A program made the translations under genes and the position numbers. Positions 1 through 11,261 of a DNA stretch of 64,000 nucleotides are shown piece after piece (within the stretch, counting starts at the first letter, position 1; every line of letters starts with the position of its first letter). Below the pieces are notes generated by a model. The model did not search any database. It had not been told where the DNA came from and saw only the letters and a list, made by a program, of their open reading frames with translations. The stretch comes from Pseudomonas asiatica (GTDB lineage Bacteria; Pseudomonadota; Gammaproteobacteria; Pseudomonadales; Pseudomonadaceae): contig NZ_BLJF01000001.1 in the NCBI RefSeq assembly GCF_009932335.1, forward strand, positions 248,001-312,000, in the 5' to 3' direction.

Positions 1-206
<206 letters not shown>

Positions 207-731
207 TTACTCGGCCTTCTTCTTGGGCTGGATCACCATGTCGATACGCTGACGCGGCGAGGTCACGTTGCCACCGCGACCGGCGGTTGCCACCTGGGTC
301 TGGGTGTTGTAGACGATCTTCTCGCCTTCGGTGGTGTTGCCTTCGTTCTCGACCTTGGCGCGGTCGGTGAGGATCACCATGTCCTTCTGCGACTGGTACT
401 GGATGGTCACCGCCCAGCCTTTCATCTTGTCTGGCTTGGCTGCGCTCTGCTGCTGCTCGAAGTAGGCCAGGTTGCCCACCGAGGTCACCACGTCGATGTC
501 GCCGGAGGCGGAACGGGTGATGGTCACGGTGTTGCCTTTGATCATCATCGAACCCTGGGTGATGATCACGTCGCCGGTGTAGGTGGCCACGCCCTGCTTG
601 TCGTCCAGGTGGGCGTTATCGGCCTGGATGCGGATAGGCTGGTCACGGTCATTCGGCAGGGCGAGGGCGCTCGCGCTTCCCAGTGCTGCGCTCAGGCTGA
701 GCAAAAGGGGGAGGGTTTTAACGAGCCTCAT
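207..731 (-). CDS. lptA: Periplasmic LPS bridge protein LptA
   Basis: LptA polymerises into the periplasmic bridge that carries LPS from LptC to the outer-membrane LptDE complex. The 174-residue product starts with a typical signal peptide (Arg at 2, Leu/Ala-rich core, likely cleavage after the SALA stretch near residue 24). An OstA/LptA-type beta-jellyroll region with repeated Ile/Val-Gly-Asp turns follows, then a basic KKK tail. It overlaps the end of lptC by 14 nt and abuts lptB, so lptC-lptA-lptB are probably translationally coupled. Length is normal for the family. Confidence 0.93.
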   Translation of the reverse strand: MRLVKTLPLLLSLSAALGSASALALPNDRDQPIRIQADNAHLDDKQGVATYTGDVIITQGSMMIKGNTVTITRSASGDIDVVTSVGNLAYFEQQQSAAKPDKMKGWAVTIQYQSQKDMVILTDRAKVENEGNTTEGEKIVYNTQTQVATAGRGGNVTSPRQRIDMVIQPKKKAE

Positions 732-1290
732 ACTGTCCTCTTACGTTAGAGAGCAAGTCCATCTTGCCTTCTTTCAAATACGCTTTCATTCCTTTGCCCG
801 TAGTTGTGCCACCGGCGCCGTCGATTCTAACGGCTTGCTCGGTCTGCGCATATTGCTTCTGCGGGAACACGGTCATGCGTGAGCTGGTAATGATCATTTC
901 ACGCTGCTTTTCGTCGGTGCGGGCGACCCGTACGTTGTCGATCAGTTCGACTTCGCTGCCGTCCGGGTTGACCTCGGCGCGGGTGCTCTGTACGTGCCAC
1001 GGGTATTCGGTACCGCGGTACAGGTGCAGGTCCGGCGTGGTCAGCAGGGTGATTTCGCTGGCTTTCAGGTGTTCGACCTTGTCAGCGGTCATTTCGTACT
1101 GCAGCTTGCCGTCGGGCAGGAACTGCACGCTGTGGGCGTTGACTGCGTAGTAGTCGATGGCGCTTTCGTCGACCTGGGCCACAGGCTTGTCGAGGAAGCT
1201 TTCCGGGCTGACATTCCAGTAGCCGATCGCCACCAGCAGGGCGGCGATCACCGCGAGCAGCGCAATGTTGCGGGCTTTCTTGCTGAACAT
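718..1290 (-). CDS. lptC: LPS export membrane anchor LptC
   Basis: LptC is a bitopic inner-membrane protein that passes LPS from LptB2FG to LptA. The 190-residue protein has one N-terminal membrane helix (about residues 7-25, after a basic KKAR stretch) and a periplasmic beta-jellyroll domain. It sits 8 nt after kdsC and overlaps lptA, within a kdsD-kdsC-lptC-lptA-lptB operon that couples Kdo synthesis to LPS export. The ATG at 1290 is the first in frame and places the helix correctly. Confidence 0.92.
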   Translation of the reverse strand: MFSKKARNIALLAVIAALLVAIGYWNVSPESFLDKPVAQVDESAIDYYAVNAHSVQFLPDGKLQYEMTADKVEHLKASEITLLTTPDLHLYRGTEYPWHVQSTRAEVNPDGSEVELIDNVRVARTDEKQREMIITSSRMTVFPQKQYAQTEQAVRIDGAGGTTTGKGMKAYLKEGKMDLLSNVRGQYEAR

Positions 1291-1298
1291 GGGCAGCC

Positions 1299-1823
1299 TT
1301 ACAGGTAGTTGGCGTTGGCAGCGTCCAGGGTGCCCTGGGCCTGCATGATCAGTTCGCAGAATTCACGGGCCGCACCTTCGCCGCCACGTGCCTGGGTCAC
1401 GCCATGGGCGTGCTGGCGAACGAACGGCGCGGCGTTGGCCACCGCCATGCCCAGTGCGACCCGGCGGATCACCGGCAGGTCGGGCAGGTCGTCGCCAAGG
1501 TAGGCCACTTGAGCATAGCTCAGGCCCAGTTCGGCGAGCAGGCCGTCCAGCACCACCAGTTTGTCCTCGCGGCCCTGGTACAGGTGCGGGATGCCGAGGT
1601 TCTTCGCCCGGCGCTCGACCACCGGGGTCTTGCGCCCGCTGATGATCGCGGTGGTCACGCCCGAGGCCATGAGCATCTTGATGCCCTGGCCGTCGAGGGT
1701 GTTGAAGGTCTTGAACTCGCTGCCGTCCTCGAGGAAGTACAGACGCCCGTCGGTGAGCACGCCGTCCACGTCGAACACTGCCAGCTTGATTTCCTTGCCG
1801 CGTTGCATGAGGTCCTGGTTCAT
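1299..1823 (-). CDS. kdsC: 3-deoxy-D-manno-octulosonate-8-phosphate phosphatase KdsC
   Basis: KdsC removes phosphate from Kdo-8-P to give Kdo, the first sugar of the LPS inner core. The 174-residue cytoplasmic HAD-superfamily protein shows motif I DVDGVLTDG (nucleophile Asp at about residue 18), motif II in IISGRK, and the acidic motif GDDLPD near residue 113. It is a C0-type HAD without a cap and normally a tetramer. The gene lies 12 nt downstream of kdsD, which makes its pathway precursor. Confidence 0.93.
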   Translation of the reverse strand: MNQDLMQRGKEIKLAVFDVDGVLTDGRLYFLEDGSEFKTFNTLDGQGIKMLMASGVTTAIISGRKTPVVERRAKNLGIPHLYQGREDKLVVLDGLLAELGLSYAQVAYLGDDLPDLPVIRRVALGMAVANAAPFVRQHAHGVTQARGGEGAAREFCELIMQAQGTLDAANANYL

Positions 1824-1835
1824 TCCATCGCTCCT

Positions 1836-2810
1836 TTACATCACGCCGGCGCGCAGCAGGTCGTGCATGTTCAGGGCGCCGGTGGGGCGGTCCTCGCGGT
1901 CCACCACCACCAGAGCGCCGATCTTGTGGTCTTCCATGATCTTCAGGGCCTCGGCCGCGAGCATTTCGGCGCGGGCCGTCTTGCCGTGCACGGTCATGAC
2001 CTGATCGATCAGGGTGGTGTGGACGTCGATGTTGCGGTCCAGGCTGCGGCGCAGGTCGCCGTCGGTGAAGATCCCGGCCAGCTTGCCGTCGGCTTCGACG
2101 ATCACGGTCATGCCCAGGCCTTTGCGGGACATTTCAAGGAGTGCGTCCTTGAGCAGGGTGCCGCGGGGCACCTGGGGCAGTTCGTCGCCGGCGTGCATCA
2201 CGTTCTCCACCTTGAGCAGCAGGCGGCGGCCCAGTGCACCACCCGGGTGCGAGAAGGCAAAGTCCTCGGCGGTGAAGCCGCGGGCTTCGAGCAGGGCAAT
2301 GGCCAGCGCGTCGCCCAGCACCAGCGATGCGGTGGTGGAGGAGGTGGGGGCCAGGTTCAGCGGGCAGGCCTCTTGTTCGACGCGGGCGTCGAGGTTGACC
2401 TCGGCAGCCTGGGCCAGGGGCGAGTCCGGGTTGCCGGTCAGACTGATCAGCTTGATGCCCAGGCGCTTGATCAGCGGCAGCAGGGTGACGATTTCGGCGG
2501 TGCTGCCGGAATTCGACAGGGCAAGGATGACATCATCGCGGGTGATCATGCCCATGTCGCCATGGCTGGCTTCGGCCGGGTGCACGAAAAATGCCGGTGT
2601 GCCGGTGCTGGCCAGGGTGGCGGCGATCTTGTTGCCGATGTGCCCGGACTTGCCCATGCCGACCACGACGACCCGGCCCTTGCTGGCCAGGATCAGTTCG
2701 CAGGCCTTGACGAAATTGTCGTCGATGCGCGCCAGCAGGGCCTCTACGGCCTCGAGTTCCAGGCGCAGGGTGCGTTGGGCGGATTGGATCAGCTCGCTGG
2801 ATTGGCTCAT
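1836..2810 (-). CDS. kdsD: Arabinose-5-phosphate isomerase KdsD
   Basis: KdsD interconverts ribulose-5-P and arabinose-5-P, the first step of Kdo synthesis. The 324-residue protein has an N-terminal SIS sugar-isomerase domain (GMGKSGHIGNK near residue 52, followed by the HPAEASHGD segment) and two CBS domains over roughly residues 200-324. Length and domain order are standard. It is the first gene of the leftward operon; a -10 box TATAAT lies about 35 nt upstream on the minus strand. Confidence 0.94.
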   Translation of the reverse strand: MSQSSELIQSAQRTLRLELEAVEALLARIDDNFVKACELILASKGRVVVVGMGKSGHIGNKIAATLASTGTPAFFVHPAEASHGDMGMITRDDVILALSNSGSTAEIVTLLPLIKRLGIKLISLTGNPDSPLAQAAEVNLDARVEQEACPLNLAPTSSTTASLVLGDALAIALLEARGFTAEDFAFSHPGGALGRRLLLKVENVMHAGDELPQVPRGTLLKDALLEMSRKGLGMTVIVEADGKLAGIFTDGDLRRSLDRNIDVHTTLIDQVMTVHGKTARAEMLAAEALKIMEDHKIGALVVVDREDRPTGALNMHDLLRAGVM

Positions 2811-2843
2811 GTCGAAAAAGCAATGCCTGATGAAAAGGCGGCG

Positions 2844-2872
2844 ATTATAGCTGCAATGAAAGAAACCCTCAC
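2844..2872 (-). promoter_or_regulatory. Candidate sigma-70 promoter of kdsD-kdsC-lptCAB
   Basis: On the minus strand a perfect -10 hexamer TATAAT (2849-2844) is preceded, after 17 nt, by GTGAGG (2872-2867), a weak -35 match. The predicted transcription start, near 2837, gives a leader of about 27 nt before the kdsD ATG. Inferred from sequence only. Confidence 0.6.
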
Positions 2873-2938
2873 GCTTTCGATTGCCGTGGTGAATGTCTCG
2901 CCAGCCTGTCGCAGGGCTGAACGACTCGCTAGCCGACC

Positions 2939-2968
2939 TTGGGGCGGCGCTGTCAGCGGTGCTATAGT
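2939..2968 (+). promoter_or_regulatory. Candidate sigma-70 promoter of mlaFEDCB
   Basis: TTGGGG (2939-2944) and TATAGT (2963-2968) are separated by 18 nt and point towards mlaF. The -10 matches 5 of 6 consensus bases, the -35 only 3 of 6. The leader would be about 83 nt and ends with a good AAGGAG ribosome-binding site before the ATG at 3059. Confidence 0.5.
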
Positions 2969-3058
2969 TCGCCGCTATTCGGCCTGCCAGGGGCGCTTGT
3001 GCCTTCCAGATGGAGGCCGACGTCCATTAGGACGAGGCTGCACCAGCAAGGAGTCTAG

Positions 3059-3868
3059 ATGAGTGTGGATAGCGCCTACGCGGTCGAGTTGAAGGGGGTT
3101 ACCTTCAAACGTGGTTCGCGCAGCATTTTCAGCAACGTCGACATTCGCATCCCGCGCGGCAAGGTCACCGGTATCATGGGGCCATCGGGTTGCGGCAAGA
3201 CCACGTTGCTCCGCCTGATGGGCGCGCAGTTGCGCCCCTCCAGCGGTGAGGTCTGGGTTGCCGGGCAGAACCTGCCGACGTTGTCGCGCAGCGACCTGTT
3301 CGACGCCCGCAAGCAAATGGGGGTGCTGTTCCAGAGCGGCGCGCTGTTCACCGATCTCGATGTGTTCGAGAACGTCGCGTTTCCGCTGCGCGTGCACACC
3401 CAGCTTTCGGACGAGATGATCCGCGATATCGTGCTGATGAAGCTGCAGGCCGTGGGGTTGCGCGGTGCCATCGACCTGATGCCCGACGAGCTGTCCGGTG
3501 GCATGAAGCGCCGTGTGGCGTTGGCCCGTGCGATTGCACTGGACCCGCAGATTCTCATGTACGACGAACCGTTCGTCGGCCAGGACCCGATCGCCATGGG
3601 TGTATTGGTGCGTCTGATCCGCCTGCTCAACGATGCCTTGGGTATCACCAGCATCGTCGTTTCCCACGACCTGGCGGAAACCGCCAGCATCGCCGACTAC
3701 ATCTATGTCGTAGGTGATGGCCAGGTGCTGGGCCAGGGGACGCCTGACGAGCTGATGGGCTCGGACAACCCGCGGATTCGCCAGTTCATGAAGGGCGACC
3801 CGGACGGCCCGGTGCCTTTCCATTTTCCTGCGCCTGACTACCGCGCCGACCTGCTGGGAGCGCGTTGA
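3059..3868 (+). CDS. mlaF: Phospholipid transport ABC ATPase MlaF (Ttg2A)
   Basis: MlaF is the ATPase of the MlaFEDB complex, which moves phospholipids between the inner membrane and the periplasmic carrier MlaC to keep outer-membrane asymmetry. The 269-residue product has Walker [10 protein letters not shown] (residues 41-49), the signature [14 protein letters not shown] and Walker B ILMYDEP. It starts a five-gene operon, with a 1-nt TGATG overlap to mlaE. In P. putida these genes are also called ttg2 because of their role in toluene tolerance. Confidence 0.95.
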   Translation: MSVDSAYAVELKGVTFKRGSRSIFSNVDIRIPRGKVTGIMGPSGCGKTTLLRLMGAQLRPSSGEVWVAGQNLPTLSRSDLFDARKQMGVLFQSGALFTDLDVFENVAFPLRVHTQLSDEMIRDIVLMKLQAVGLRGAIDLMPDELSGGMKRRVALARAIALDPQILMYDEPFVGQDPIAMGVLVRLIRLLNDALGITSIVVSHDLAETASIADYIYVVGDGQVLGQGTPDELMGSDNPRIRQFMKGDPDGPVPFHFPAPDYRADLLGAR

Positions 3869-4665
3869 TGCGCAGAAAATCCTTACTCGAACGTGTCCGC
3901 CTGCTGGGGCGCTCGGCCATCGACGTATTGGCGGTGCTGGGGCGCTCCTGCCTGTTCCTGTTCCATGCGCTGATCGGCCGTGGCGGCATCGGCGGCGGCT
4001 TCCAGCTGCTGACCAAGCAGCTGTACTCGGTGGGCGTGCTGTCGCTGGCGATCATCGTTGTGTCCGGGGTGTTCATCGGCATGGTGCTGGCGCTGCAGGG
4101 CTTCAGCATCCTGACCAAGTACGGCTCGGAGCAGGCGGTGGGGCAGATGGTCGCCCTGACCCTGCTGCGTGAGCTCGGCCCGGTGGTAACGGCGTTGCTG
4201 TTCGCCGGCCGTGCCGGTTCGGCGCTGACCGCAGAAATCGGCAACATGAAGTCCACCGAGCAGTTGTCGAGCCTTGAAATGATCGGCGTCGACCCGCTCA
4301 AGTACATCGTCGCGCCGCGCCTGTGGGCCGGTTTCATCTCGCTGCCGTTGCTGGCGCTGATTTTCAGCGTGGTCGGCATCTGGGGTGGATCGTGGGTGGC
4401 GGTGGACTGGCTGGGCGTCTACGAGGGCTCGTTCTGGGCCAACATGCAGAACAGTGTTTCGTTCACCGACGACGTGCTCAACGGGCTGATCAAGAGCCTG
4501 GTATTTGCCTTCGTCACGACCTGGATCGCCGTATTCCAGGGGTACGACTGTGAGCCCACCTCAGAAGGGATCAGCCGTGCCACCACCAAGACCGTGGTCT
4601 ATGCCTCGTTGGCAGTGCTGGGTCTGGACTTTATTCTGACCGCCTTGATGTTTGGAGATTTCTGA
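3868..4665 (+). CDS. mlaE: Phospholipid transport permease MlaE (Ttg2B)
   Basis: MlaE is the inner-membrane permease of the Mla complex. The 265-residue protein has an amphipathic N-terminus and about five hydrophobic helices, and contains the MlaE-family segments LRELGPV and [17 protein letters not shown] motifs. I chose the ATG at 3868, overlapping the mlaF stop (TGATG); a TTG one codon earlier is possible but less likely. The next overlap, with mlaD at 4665, is also 1 nt. Confidence 0.94.
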   Translation: MRRKSLLERVRLLGRSAIDVLAVLGRSCLFLFHALIGRGGIGGGFQLLTKQLYSVGVLSLAIIVVSGVFIGMVLALQGFSILTKYGSEQAVGQMVALTLLRELGPVVTALLFAGRAGSALTAEIGNMKSTEQLSSLEMIGVDPLKYIVAPRLWAGFISLPLLALIFSVVGIWGGSWVAVDWLGVYEGSFWANMQNSVSFTDDVLNGLIKSLVFAFVTTWIAVFQGYDCEPTSEGISRATTKTVVYASLAVLGLDFILTALMFGDF

Positions 4666-5150
4666 TGCAAAACCGCACCCTGGAAATCGGTGTCGGCCTG
4701 TTCCTCCTGGCCGGGATCCTGGCGCTGCTGCTGCTGGCCCTGCGTGTCAGCGGGCTGTCGGCCAGCCCGAGCAGCGATACCTATAAAGTTTATGCCTACT
4801 TCGACAATATCGCCGGTTTGACGGTCAGAGCTAAAGTGACCATGGCCGGTGTGACCATCGGCAAGGTTACCGCCATCGATCTGGACCGCGACTCCTACAC
4901 CGGTCGGGTGACGCTGCAGCTGGACAAGTCGGTGGACAACCTGCCGACCGACTCGACTGCCTCGATCCTGACCGCCGGGTTGCTTGGCGAGAAGTACATC
5001 GGCATCAGCGTGGGCGGTGAGGACCAGGTGCTCAAGGACGGCGGGACCATCCACGACACCCAGTCGGCACTGGTGCTGGAAGATCTGATTGGCAAGTTCC
5101 TGCTCAACTCCGTTGGCAAGGAACCGAAAGAAGCGCAACCGGCTAATTAA
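4665..5150 (+). CDS. mlaD: MCE-domain phospholipid transport protein MlaD (Ttg2C)
   Basis: MlaD is anchored by one N-terminal helix (about residues 7-27) and exposes an MCE domain (about 38-115) in the periplasm. There a hexameric ring forms the lipid channel that docks MlaC. The protein is 161 residues, typical for the short single-MCE class. It is coupled to mlaE by a TGATG overlap and followed 9 nt later by mlaC, which has an AAGGAG site. Confidence 0.94.
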   Translation: MQNRTLEIGVGLFLLAGILALLLLALRVSGLSASPSSDTYKVYAYFDNIAGLTVRAKVTMAGVTIGKVTAIDLDRDSYTGRVTLQLDKSVDNLPTDSTASILTAGLLGEKYIGISVGGEDQVLKDGGTIHDTQSALVLEDLIGKFLLNSVGKEPKEAQPAN

Positions 5151-5159
5151 GGAGTTTCC

Positions 5160-5807
5160 ATGATTTCCATCCTGCGACGTGGCCTGCTGGTCCTGCTGGC
5201 AGCCTTCCCCCTGCTGACCGTGGCTGCGCAGACGCCACACGATGTGGTTCAGGGCACCACCACTGAACTGCTGGGCGACCTCAAGGCCAACAAGGAACAG
5301 TACAAGTCCAACCCCAATGCCTTCTACGATGCGCTGAACCGCATCCTCGGCCCGGTGGTGGACGCTGACGGTATTTCCAAGAGCATCATGACCGTCAAGT
5401 ACTCGCGCAAGGCCACCCCCGAGCAGATGCAGCGCTTCCAGGAAAACTTCAAGCGCAGCCTGATGCAGTTCTATGGCAATGCCCTGCTCGAGTACAACAA
5501 CCAGGGCATCACCGTCGACCCGGCCAAGGCTGATGACGGCAAGCGCGCCAGCGTTGGCATGAAGGTCACCGGCAACAACGGTGCCGTGTATCCCGTGCAG
5601 TACACGCTGGAGAACATCGGTGGCGAGTGGAAGGTGCGTAACGTGATCGTCAACGGCATCAACATCGGCAAGCTGTTCCGCGACCAGTTCGCCGACGCCA
5701 TGCAGCGCAATGGCAACGACCTGGACAAGACCATCGACGGCTGGGCCGGCGAAGTGGCGAAGGCCAAGCAGGCCGCCGACAACTCGCCGGAGAAGACCGT
5801 CAAATGA
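5160..5807 (+). CDS. mlaC: Periplasmic phospholipid carrier MlaC (Ttg2D)
   Basis: MlaC ferries phospholipids across the periplasm between MlaFEDB and the outer-membrane MlaA-porin complex. The 215-residue protein has a clear signal peptide (residues 1-23, basic start, Leu-rich core, ending in VAAQ) and the MlaC/Ttg2 fold with the segment QFYGNALLEYNNQ. MlaA is not encoded here and should lie elsewhere. Its stop overlaps the mlaB start (ATGA). Confidence 0.94.
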   Translation: MISILRRGLLVLLAAFPLLTVAAQTPHDVVQGTTTELLGDLKANKEQYKSNPNAFYDALNRILGPVVDADGISKSIMTVKYSRKATPEQMQRFQENFKRSLMQFYGNALLEYNNQGITVDPAKADDGKRASVGMKVTGNNGAVYPVQYTLENIGGEWKVRNVIVNGINIGKLFRDQFADAMQRNGNDLDKTIDGWAGEVAKAKQAADNSPEKTVK

Positions 5808-6106
5808 GTGAGGCCGGTGTAAGCATGGCCGAGCCGGGCGTGCTGCGCCTGGCCGGCGTGCTGGACTACCGCAGCGGGCCGGTCCTGCGCAAGCAGGGCA
5901 AGGCGCTGATCGCGGCATGCCGCGAGGCGCAGCTGGTGCTCGATTGTTCGGCAGTGCAGCGTTCCACCAGTGTCGGCCTGTCGTTGCTGCTGGCCTTCAT
6001 GCGCGATGCCCAGGCCGCCGGCAAGGGTTGTCAGGTGCGCAGCATGCCGGACGACATGCGGGAAATTGCCGAGGTCTATGACCTCGATGAAGTGCTGGCA
6101 ACCTGA
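5804..6106 (+). CDS. mlaB: STAS-domain protein MlaB (Ttg2E)
   Basis: MlaB is the small cytoplasmic STAS protein that binds MlaF and is needed for assembly and activity of the transporter. The 100-residue product has the STAS pattern, with the conserved loop STSVGLSLLLAF at about residues 49-60 where the regulatory Ser/Thr lies. It overlaps mlaC by 4 nt (ATGA) and ends the operon just before a strong terminator. Confidence 0.92.
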   Translation: MSEAGVSMAEPGVLRLAGVLDYRSGPVLRKQGKALIAACREAQLVLDCSAVQRSTSVGLSLLLAFMRDAQAAGKGCQVRSMPDDMREIAEVYDLDEVLAT

Positions 6107-6125
6107 TGGCCCGGCACGGATGATG

Positions 6126-6177
6126 GCCCCTCGGTCAGTGAAGCCCTCGTTGGGCTTCGCAGGCGAGGGGCTTTTTT
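6126..6177 (+). terminator. Two-tier intrinsic terminator after mlaB
   Basis: An outer 8-bp stem, GCCCCTCG (6126-6133) with CGAGGGGC (6164-6171), is followed by a T6 run. Inside it sits a second hairpin, GAAGCCC (6140-6146) with GGGCTTC (6152-6158). It separates the mla operon from ibaG-murA. Confidence 0.8.
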
Positions 6178-6223
6178 GTATGATGGCCGACCCGTGCGCA
6201 TCGGGCGCCGATTGAGGTTGAGC

Positions 6224-7752
<1,529 letters not shown>

Positions 7753-7766
7753 TCGTCTGCCTGGTG

Positions 7767-7805
7767 CATCCTGTGGGGGTGGGATTTGCCCGCTTTCGCA
7801 GGATG
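7767..7805. repeat. Degenerate REP-like hairpin
   Basis: CATCCTG and CAGGATG flank a core resembling the P. putida REP element (GTGGG...TTTGCCCGC). It lies between murA and hisG and looks like a decayed single REP; it may act as a weak transcript end. Confidence 0.45.
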
Positions 7806-7875
7806 TGCCTAACGAATTGAATGCGGTCGGGCTCGACGCCCGGCCGGCAGTAGCCGCTTAAGGACCGACGTTCCA

Positions 7876-8511
7876 ATGTTGACCATCGCGCTTTCCAAAG
7901 GCCGTATTCTCGACGATACCCTGCCGTTGCTGGCCGAGGCCGGTATCGTGCCGACCGAGAACCCGGACAAGAGCCGCAAACTGATCATCCCCACCACGCA
8001 GGACGATGTGCGCCTGCTGATCGTGCGTGCGACCGACGTGCCGACCTATGTCGAGCATGGTGCCGCCGACCTGGGTGTGGCCGGCAAGGATGTGCTGATG
8101 GAGTACGGCGGCCAGGGCCTTTACGAGCCCCTGGACCTGCAGATTGCCCGTTGCAAGCTGATGACCGCTGGCGTGGTCGGCGCACCCGAGCCCAAGGGCC
8201 GTCTGCGCGTGGCTACCAAGTTCGTCAACGTAGCCAAGCGCTACTACGCCGAACAGGGCCGCCAGGTCGACATCATCAAGCTGTACGGCTCGATGGAACT
8301 GGCTCCGTTGATCAACCTCGCCGACAAGATCATCGACGTGGTCGACACCGGCAACACCCTGCGTGCCAACGGCCTGGAGCCCCAGGAACTGATCGCCACG
8401 ATCAGCTCGCGCCTGGTGGTCAACAAGGCCTCCATGAAAATGCAGCACGCCCGTATCCAGAGCCTGATCGACACGCTGCGCGGAGCGGTCGAATCGCGAC
8501 ACCGCGGCTGA
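7876..8511 (+). CDS. hisG: ATP phosphoribosyltransferase, short form HisG
   Basis: HisG condenses ATP and PRPP in the first step of histidine synthesis. At 211 residues this is the short form, which lacks the C-terminal regulatory ACT-like domain and normally needs HisZ for activity and feedback control. The PRPP-binding segment [14 protein letters not shown] is at about residues 155-168. hisZ is not in the window; in pseudomonads it lies elsewhere. hisD and hisC follow in the same direction. Confidence 0.95.
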   Translation: MLTIALSKGRILDDTLPLLAEAGIVPTENPDKSRKLIIPTTQDDVRLLIVRATDVPTYVEHGAADLGVAGKDVLMEYGGQGLYEPLDLQIARCKLMTAGVVGAPEPKGRLRVATKFVNVAKRYYAEQGRQVDIIKLYGSMELAPLINLADKIIDVVDTGNTLRANGLEPQELIATISSRLVVNKASMKMQHARIQSLIDTLRGAVESRHRG

Positions 8512-8645
8512 CTCTCTACCGACTGCGCGCGGCCTTCGCTGCCGCGCCCGTCTATCCGCGTCATAGCCATTTTTCTCGGGTGCCCGCGCGGATGGACTGG
8601 TAGCCTAGGGCGCCTGAGCATTCGCCAATAATCGAGGCCCTCGCC

Positions 8646-9971
8646 ATGACCGTGTCCACTGCAATTGCCCGTCTCAACGCTGCTGATCCGGATTTCGCCC
8701 GACATCTGGATCATCTGCTGAGCTGGGAAAGTGTGTCCGATGACGCGGTCAACCAGCGCGTGCTCGACATCATCAAGGCCGTGCGCGAGCGCGGCGATGC
8801 GGCACTGGTGGAATTCACCCAGCGTTTCGATGGTGTCGATGCCAAGTCCATCGATGACCTGATTCTCGGTCGCGAGCGCCTGGAGCTGGCGCTGACCCGC
8901 ATTACCCCGGCCCAGCGCGAAGCCCTGGAGAAGGCCGCCAACCGTGTGCGCATGTACCACGAGCGGCAGAAGCAGGACTCCTGGCAGTACACTGAGGCCG
9001 ACGGCACCGTGCTCGGCCAGAAGGTCACCCCGCTGGACCGCGCCGGCCTGTATGTGCCGGGTGGCAAGGCGTCGTACCCGTCGTCGGTGCTGATGAACGC
9101 CATCCCGGCCAAGGTCGCCGGCGTGGCCGAAGTGGTGATGGTGGTGCCGACCCCGCGTGGCGAGGTCAACGAACTGGTGCTGGCGGCTGCCTGCATCGCC
9201 GGTGTCGACCGTGTGTTCACCGTCGGTGGCGCCCAGGCTGTTGCCGCGCTGGCCTACGGTACCGAAAGCGTGCCGCAGGTGGACAAGATCGTCGGCCCGG
9301 GCAACATCTACGTCGCCACCGCCAAGCGCCACGTGTTTGGCCAGGTGGGTATCGACATGATCGCCGGCCCGTCGGAAATCCTCGTGGTATGCGACGGCCA
9401 GACCGACCCGGACTGGATCGCCATGGACCTGTTCTCCCAGGCCGAGCACGATGAAGATGCCCAGGCCATCCTGGTCAGCCCGGACGCCGCCTTCCTCGAC
9501 CGCGTTGCCGCCAGCATCGACAAGTTGCTGCCGACCATGGAACGTGCCGAGATCATCGAGAAGTCGATCAATGGCCGTGGCGCGCTGATCCAGGTGCGTG
9601 ACATGCAACAGGCCATGGAAGTGGCCAACCGCATTGCCCCGGAGCACCTGGAGCTGTCGGTCGCCGACCCGCAGGCCTGGCTGCCGCACATCCGCCACGC
9701 TGGCGCGATCTTCATGGGCCGCCACACCAGCGAAGCGCTGGGCGACTACTGCGCAGGGCCCAACCACGTGCTGCCGACCTCCGGTACCGCGCGTTTCTCG
9801 TCGCCGCTGGGGGTGTATGACTTCCAGAAGCGTTCGTCGATCATTTTCTGCTCCGAGCAGGGCGCGTCCGAGCTGGGCCACACCGCCTCGGTCCTGGCCC
9901 GTGGCGAGTCGCTTACCGCCCACGCCCGTAGCGCTGAATACCGCATTCTGACCCAAGAGAAGGGGAACTGA
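8646..9971 (+). CDS. hisD: Histidinol dehydrogenase HisD
   Basis: HisD oxidises L-histidinol to L-histidine in two NAD-dependent steps. The 441-residue protein shows the family motifs [29 protein letters not shown] and IAGPSEI, and the His-containing IAPEHLEL region that contributes to catalysis and zinc binding. It sits 134 nt after hisG and 2 nt before hisC. Confidence 0.96.
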   Translation: MTVSTAIARLNAADPDFARHLDHLLSWESVSDDAVNQRVLDIIKAVRERGDAALVEFTQRFDGVDAKSIDDLILGRERLELALTRITPAQREALEKAANRVRMYHERQKQDSWQYTEADGTVLGQKVTPLDRAGLYVPGGKASYPSSVLMNAIPAKVAGVAEVVMVVPTPRGEVNELVLAAACIAGVDRVFTVGGAQAVAALAYGTESVPQVDKIVGPGNIYVATAKRHVFGQVGIDMIAGPSEILVVCDGQTDPDWIAMDLFSQAEHDEDAQAILVSPDAAFLDRVAASIDKLLPTMERAEIIEKSINGRGALIQVRDMQQAMEVANRIAPEHLELSVADPQAWLPHIRHAGAIFMGRHTSEALGDYCAGPNHVLPTSGTARFSSPLGVYDFQKRSSIIFCSEQGASELGHTASVLARGESLTAHARSAEYRILTQEKGN

Positions 9972-9973
9972 GC

Positions 9974-11020
9974 ATGAGTCGATTCTGGAGCCCCTTCGTC
10001 AAGGACCTGGTGCCTTACGTGCCGGGCGAACAGCCCAAGCTGGCCCGCCTGGTCAAGCTGAACACCAACGAAAACCCCTACGGCCCGTCGCCCAAGGCGC
10101 TGGAGGCCATGCGCGGCGAGCTGAACGACAACCTGCGCCTGTACCCGGACCCGAATGGTGACCGGCTGAAGCAGGCGGTGGCCGAGTACTACGGCGTGAC
10201 CCCGGCACAAGTGTTCGTCGGCAACGGCTCGGACGAGGTACTGGCGCACATCTTCCACGGGCTGTTCCAGCACGACGCACCGCTGCTGTTCCCGGACATC
10301 AGCTACAGCTTCTACCCGGTCTACTGCGGTCTTTACGGTATCGCCTTCGAGCAGGTGGCTTTGGACGAGCAGTTCCAGATCCGCATCGAGGACTACAACA
10401 AGCCCAACGCCGGCATCATCTTCCCCAACCCCAATGCGCCGACCGGCTGCCTGATGCCGCTGCAGGCGGTGGAGCAGTTGCTGCAAGCCAACCGTGATTC
10501 GGTGGTGGTGGTGGATGAAGCCTACATCGACTTCGGTGGCGAAACGGCGATCAGCCTGGTGGACCGCTACGACAATCTGCTGGTCACCCAGACCCTGTCG
10601 AAGTCGCGCTCGCTGGCGGGGCTGCGGGTTGGCCTGGCGGTTGGCCACCCGGACCTGATCGAAGCGCTGGAGCGGATCAAGAACAGCTTCAACTCCTACC
10701 CGCTGGACCGTGCCGCGATCGTCGGCGCAGCGGTGGCGTTCGAGGACCGCGAGTACTTCGAAGAAACCTGCCGCAAGGTGATCGACAGCCGCGAGGTATT
10801 GGTCGGGCAACTGCGGGCCAAGGGCTTCGAAGTGCTGCCGTCGGCGGCCAACTTCATCTTCGCCCGCCACCCGCAGCACGATGCCGGTGAGTTGGCTGCA
10901 CGCCTGCGCGAGCAGGGGGTGATCGTGCGCCACTTCAAGCAGCCGCGTATTGCCCAGTTCCTGCGCATCACCATCGGTACGCCAGAGATGAACCAGGCGC
11001 TGCTCGATGCGTTGACTTGA
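9974..11020 (+). CDS. hisC: Histidinol-phosphate aminotransferase HisC
   Basis: HisC is the PLP-dependent class II aminotransferase that converts imidazole acetol phosphate to histidinol phosphate. The 348-residue protein carries [11 protein letters not shown] at the N-terminus, DEAYIDF for cofactor binding, and the Schiff-base Lys210 in [12 protein letters not shown]. The ATG follows the hisD stop by 2 nt, so the two are cotranscribed. A large REP inverted repeat begins 26 nt after the stop. Confidence 0.94.
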   Translation: MSRFWSPFVKDLVPYVPGEQPKLARLVKLNTNENPYGPSPKALEAMRGELNDNLRLYPDPNGDRLKQAVAEYYGVTPAQVFVGNGSDEVLAHIFHGLFQHDAPLLFPDISYSFYPVYCGLYGIAFEQVALDEQFQIRIEDYNKPNAGIIFPNPNAPTGCLMPLQAVEQLLQANRDSVVVVDEAYIDFGGETAISLVDRYDNLLVTQTLSKSRSLAGLRVGLAVGHPDLIEALERIKNSFNSYPLDRAAIVGAAVAFEDREYFEETCRKVIDSREVLVGQLRAKGFEVLPSAANFIFARHPQHDAGELAARLREQGVIVRHFKQPRIAQFLRITIGTPEMNQALLDALT

Positions 11021-11045
11021 CGCCATCCACTGCCCTGCGCGGTCC

Positions 11046-11164
11046 TTGTAGGAGCGGCCTTGTGTCGCGAAAGGGCCGCAAAGCGGCCCCAGCAGTTTTT
11101 GCATCTGCGCTGAAATCCAGGGGCCGCTTTGCGGCCCTTTCGCGACACAAGGCCGCTCCTACAA
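11046..11164. repeat. REP pair: 45-bp inverted repeat
   Basis: Arms at 11046-11090 and 11120-11164 are 45 bp long and perfectly complementary, separated by 29 bp. The GTAGGAGC end is on the outside. The same element type (TGTAGGAGCGGCCTTGTGTC core) recurs at 16.98, 38.3, 51.6, 55.8 and 61.0 kb. As RNA it would form a very stable hairpin at the end of hisC. Confidence 0.9.
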
Positions 11165-11261
11165 AAAATCGCGGCAGGTTTTTAATCGCTGCTCTCTCCA
11201 ATGACAAACACTTTGCCCACCGGTATGCTGCGCCAATTCATCGGATGATTGGTTGAGTTTC

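Noticed and set aside
1404..3062. A 552-codon plus-strand frame across kdsC and kdsD
   Set aside because: Antisense to two intact genes and runs into the mla promoter region; low-complexity His/Val/Gln/Gly product.
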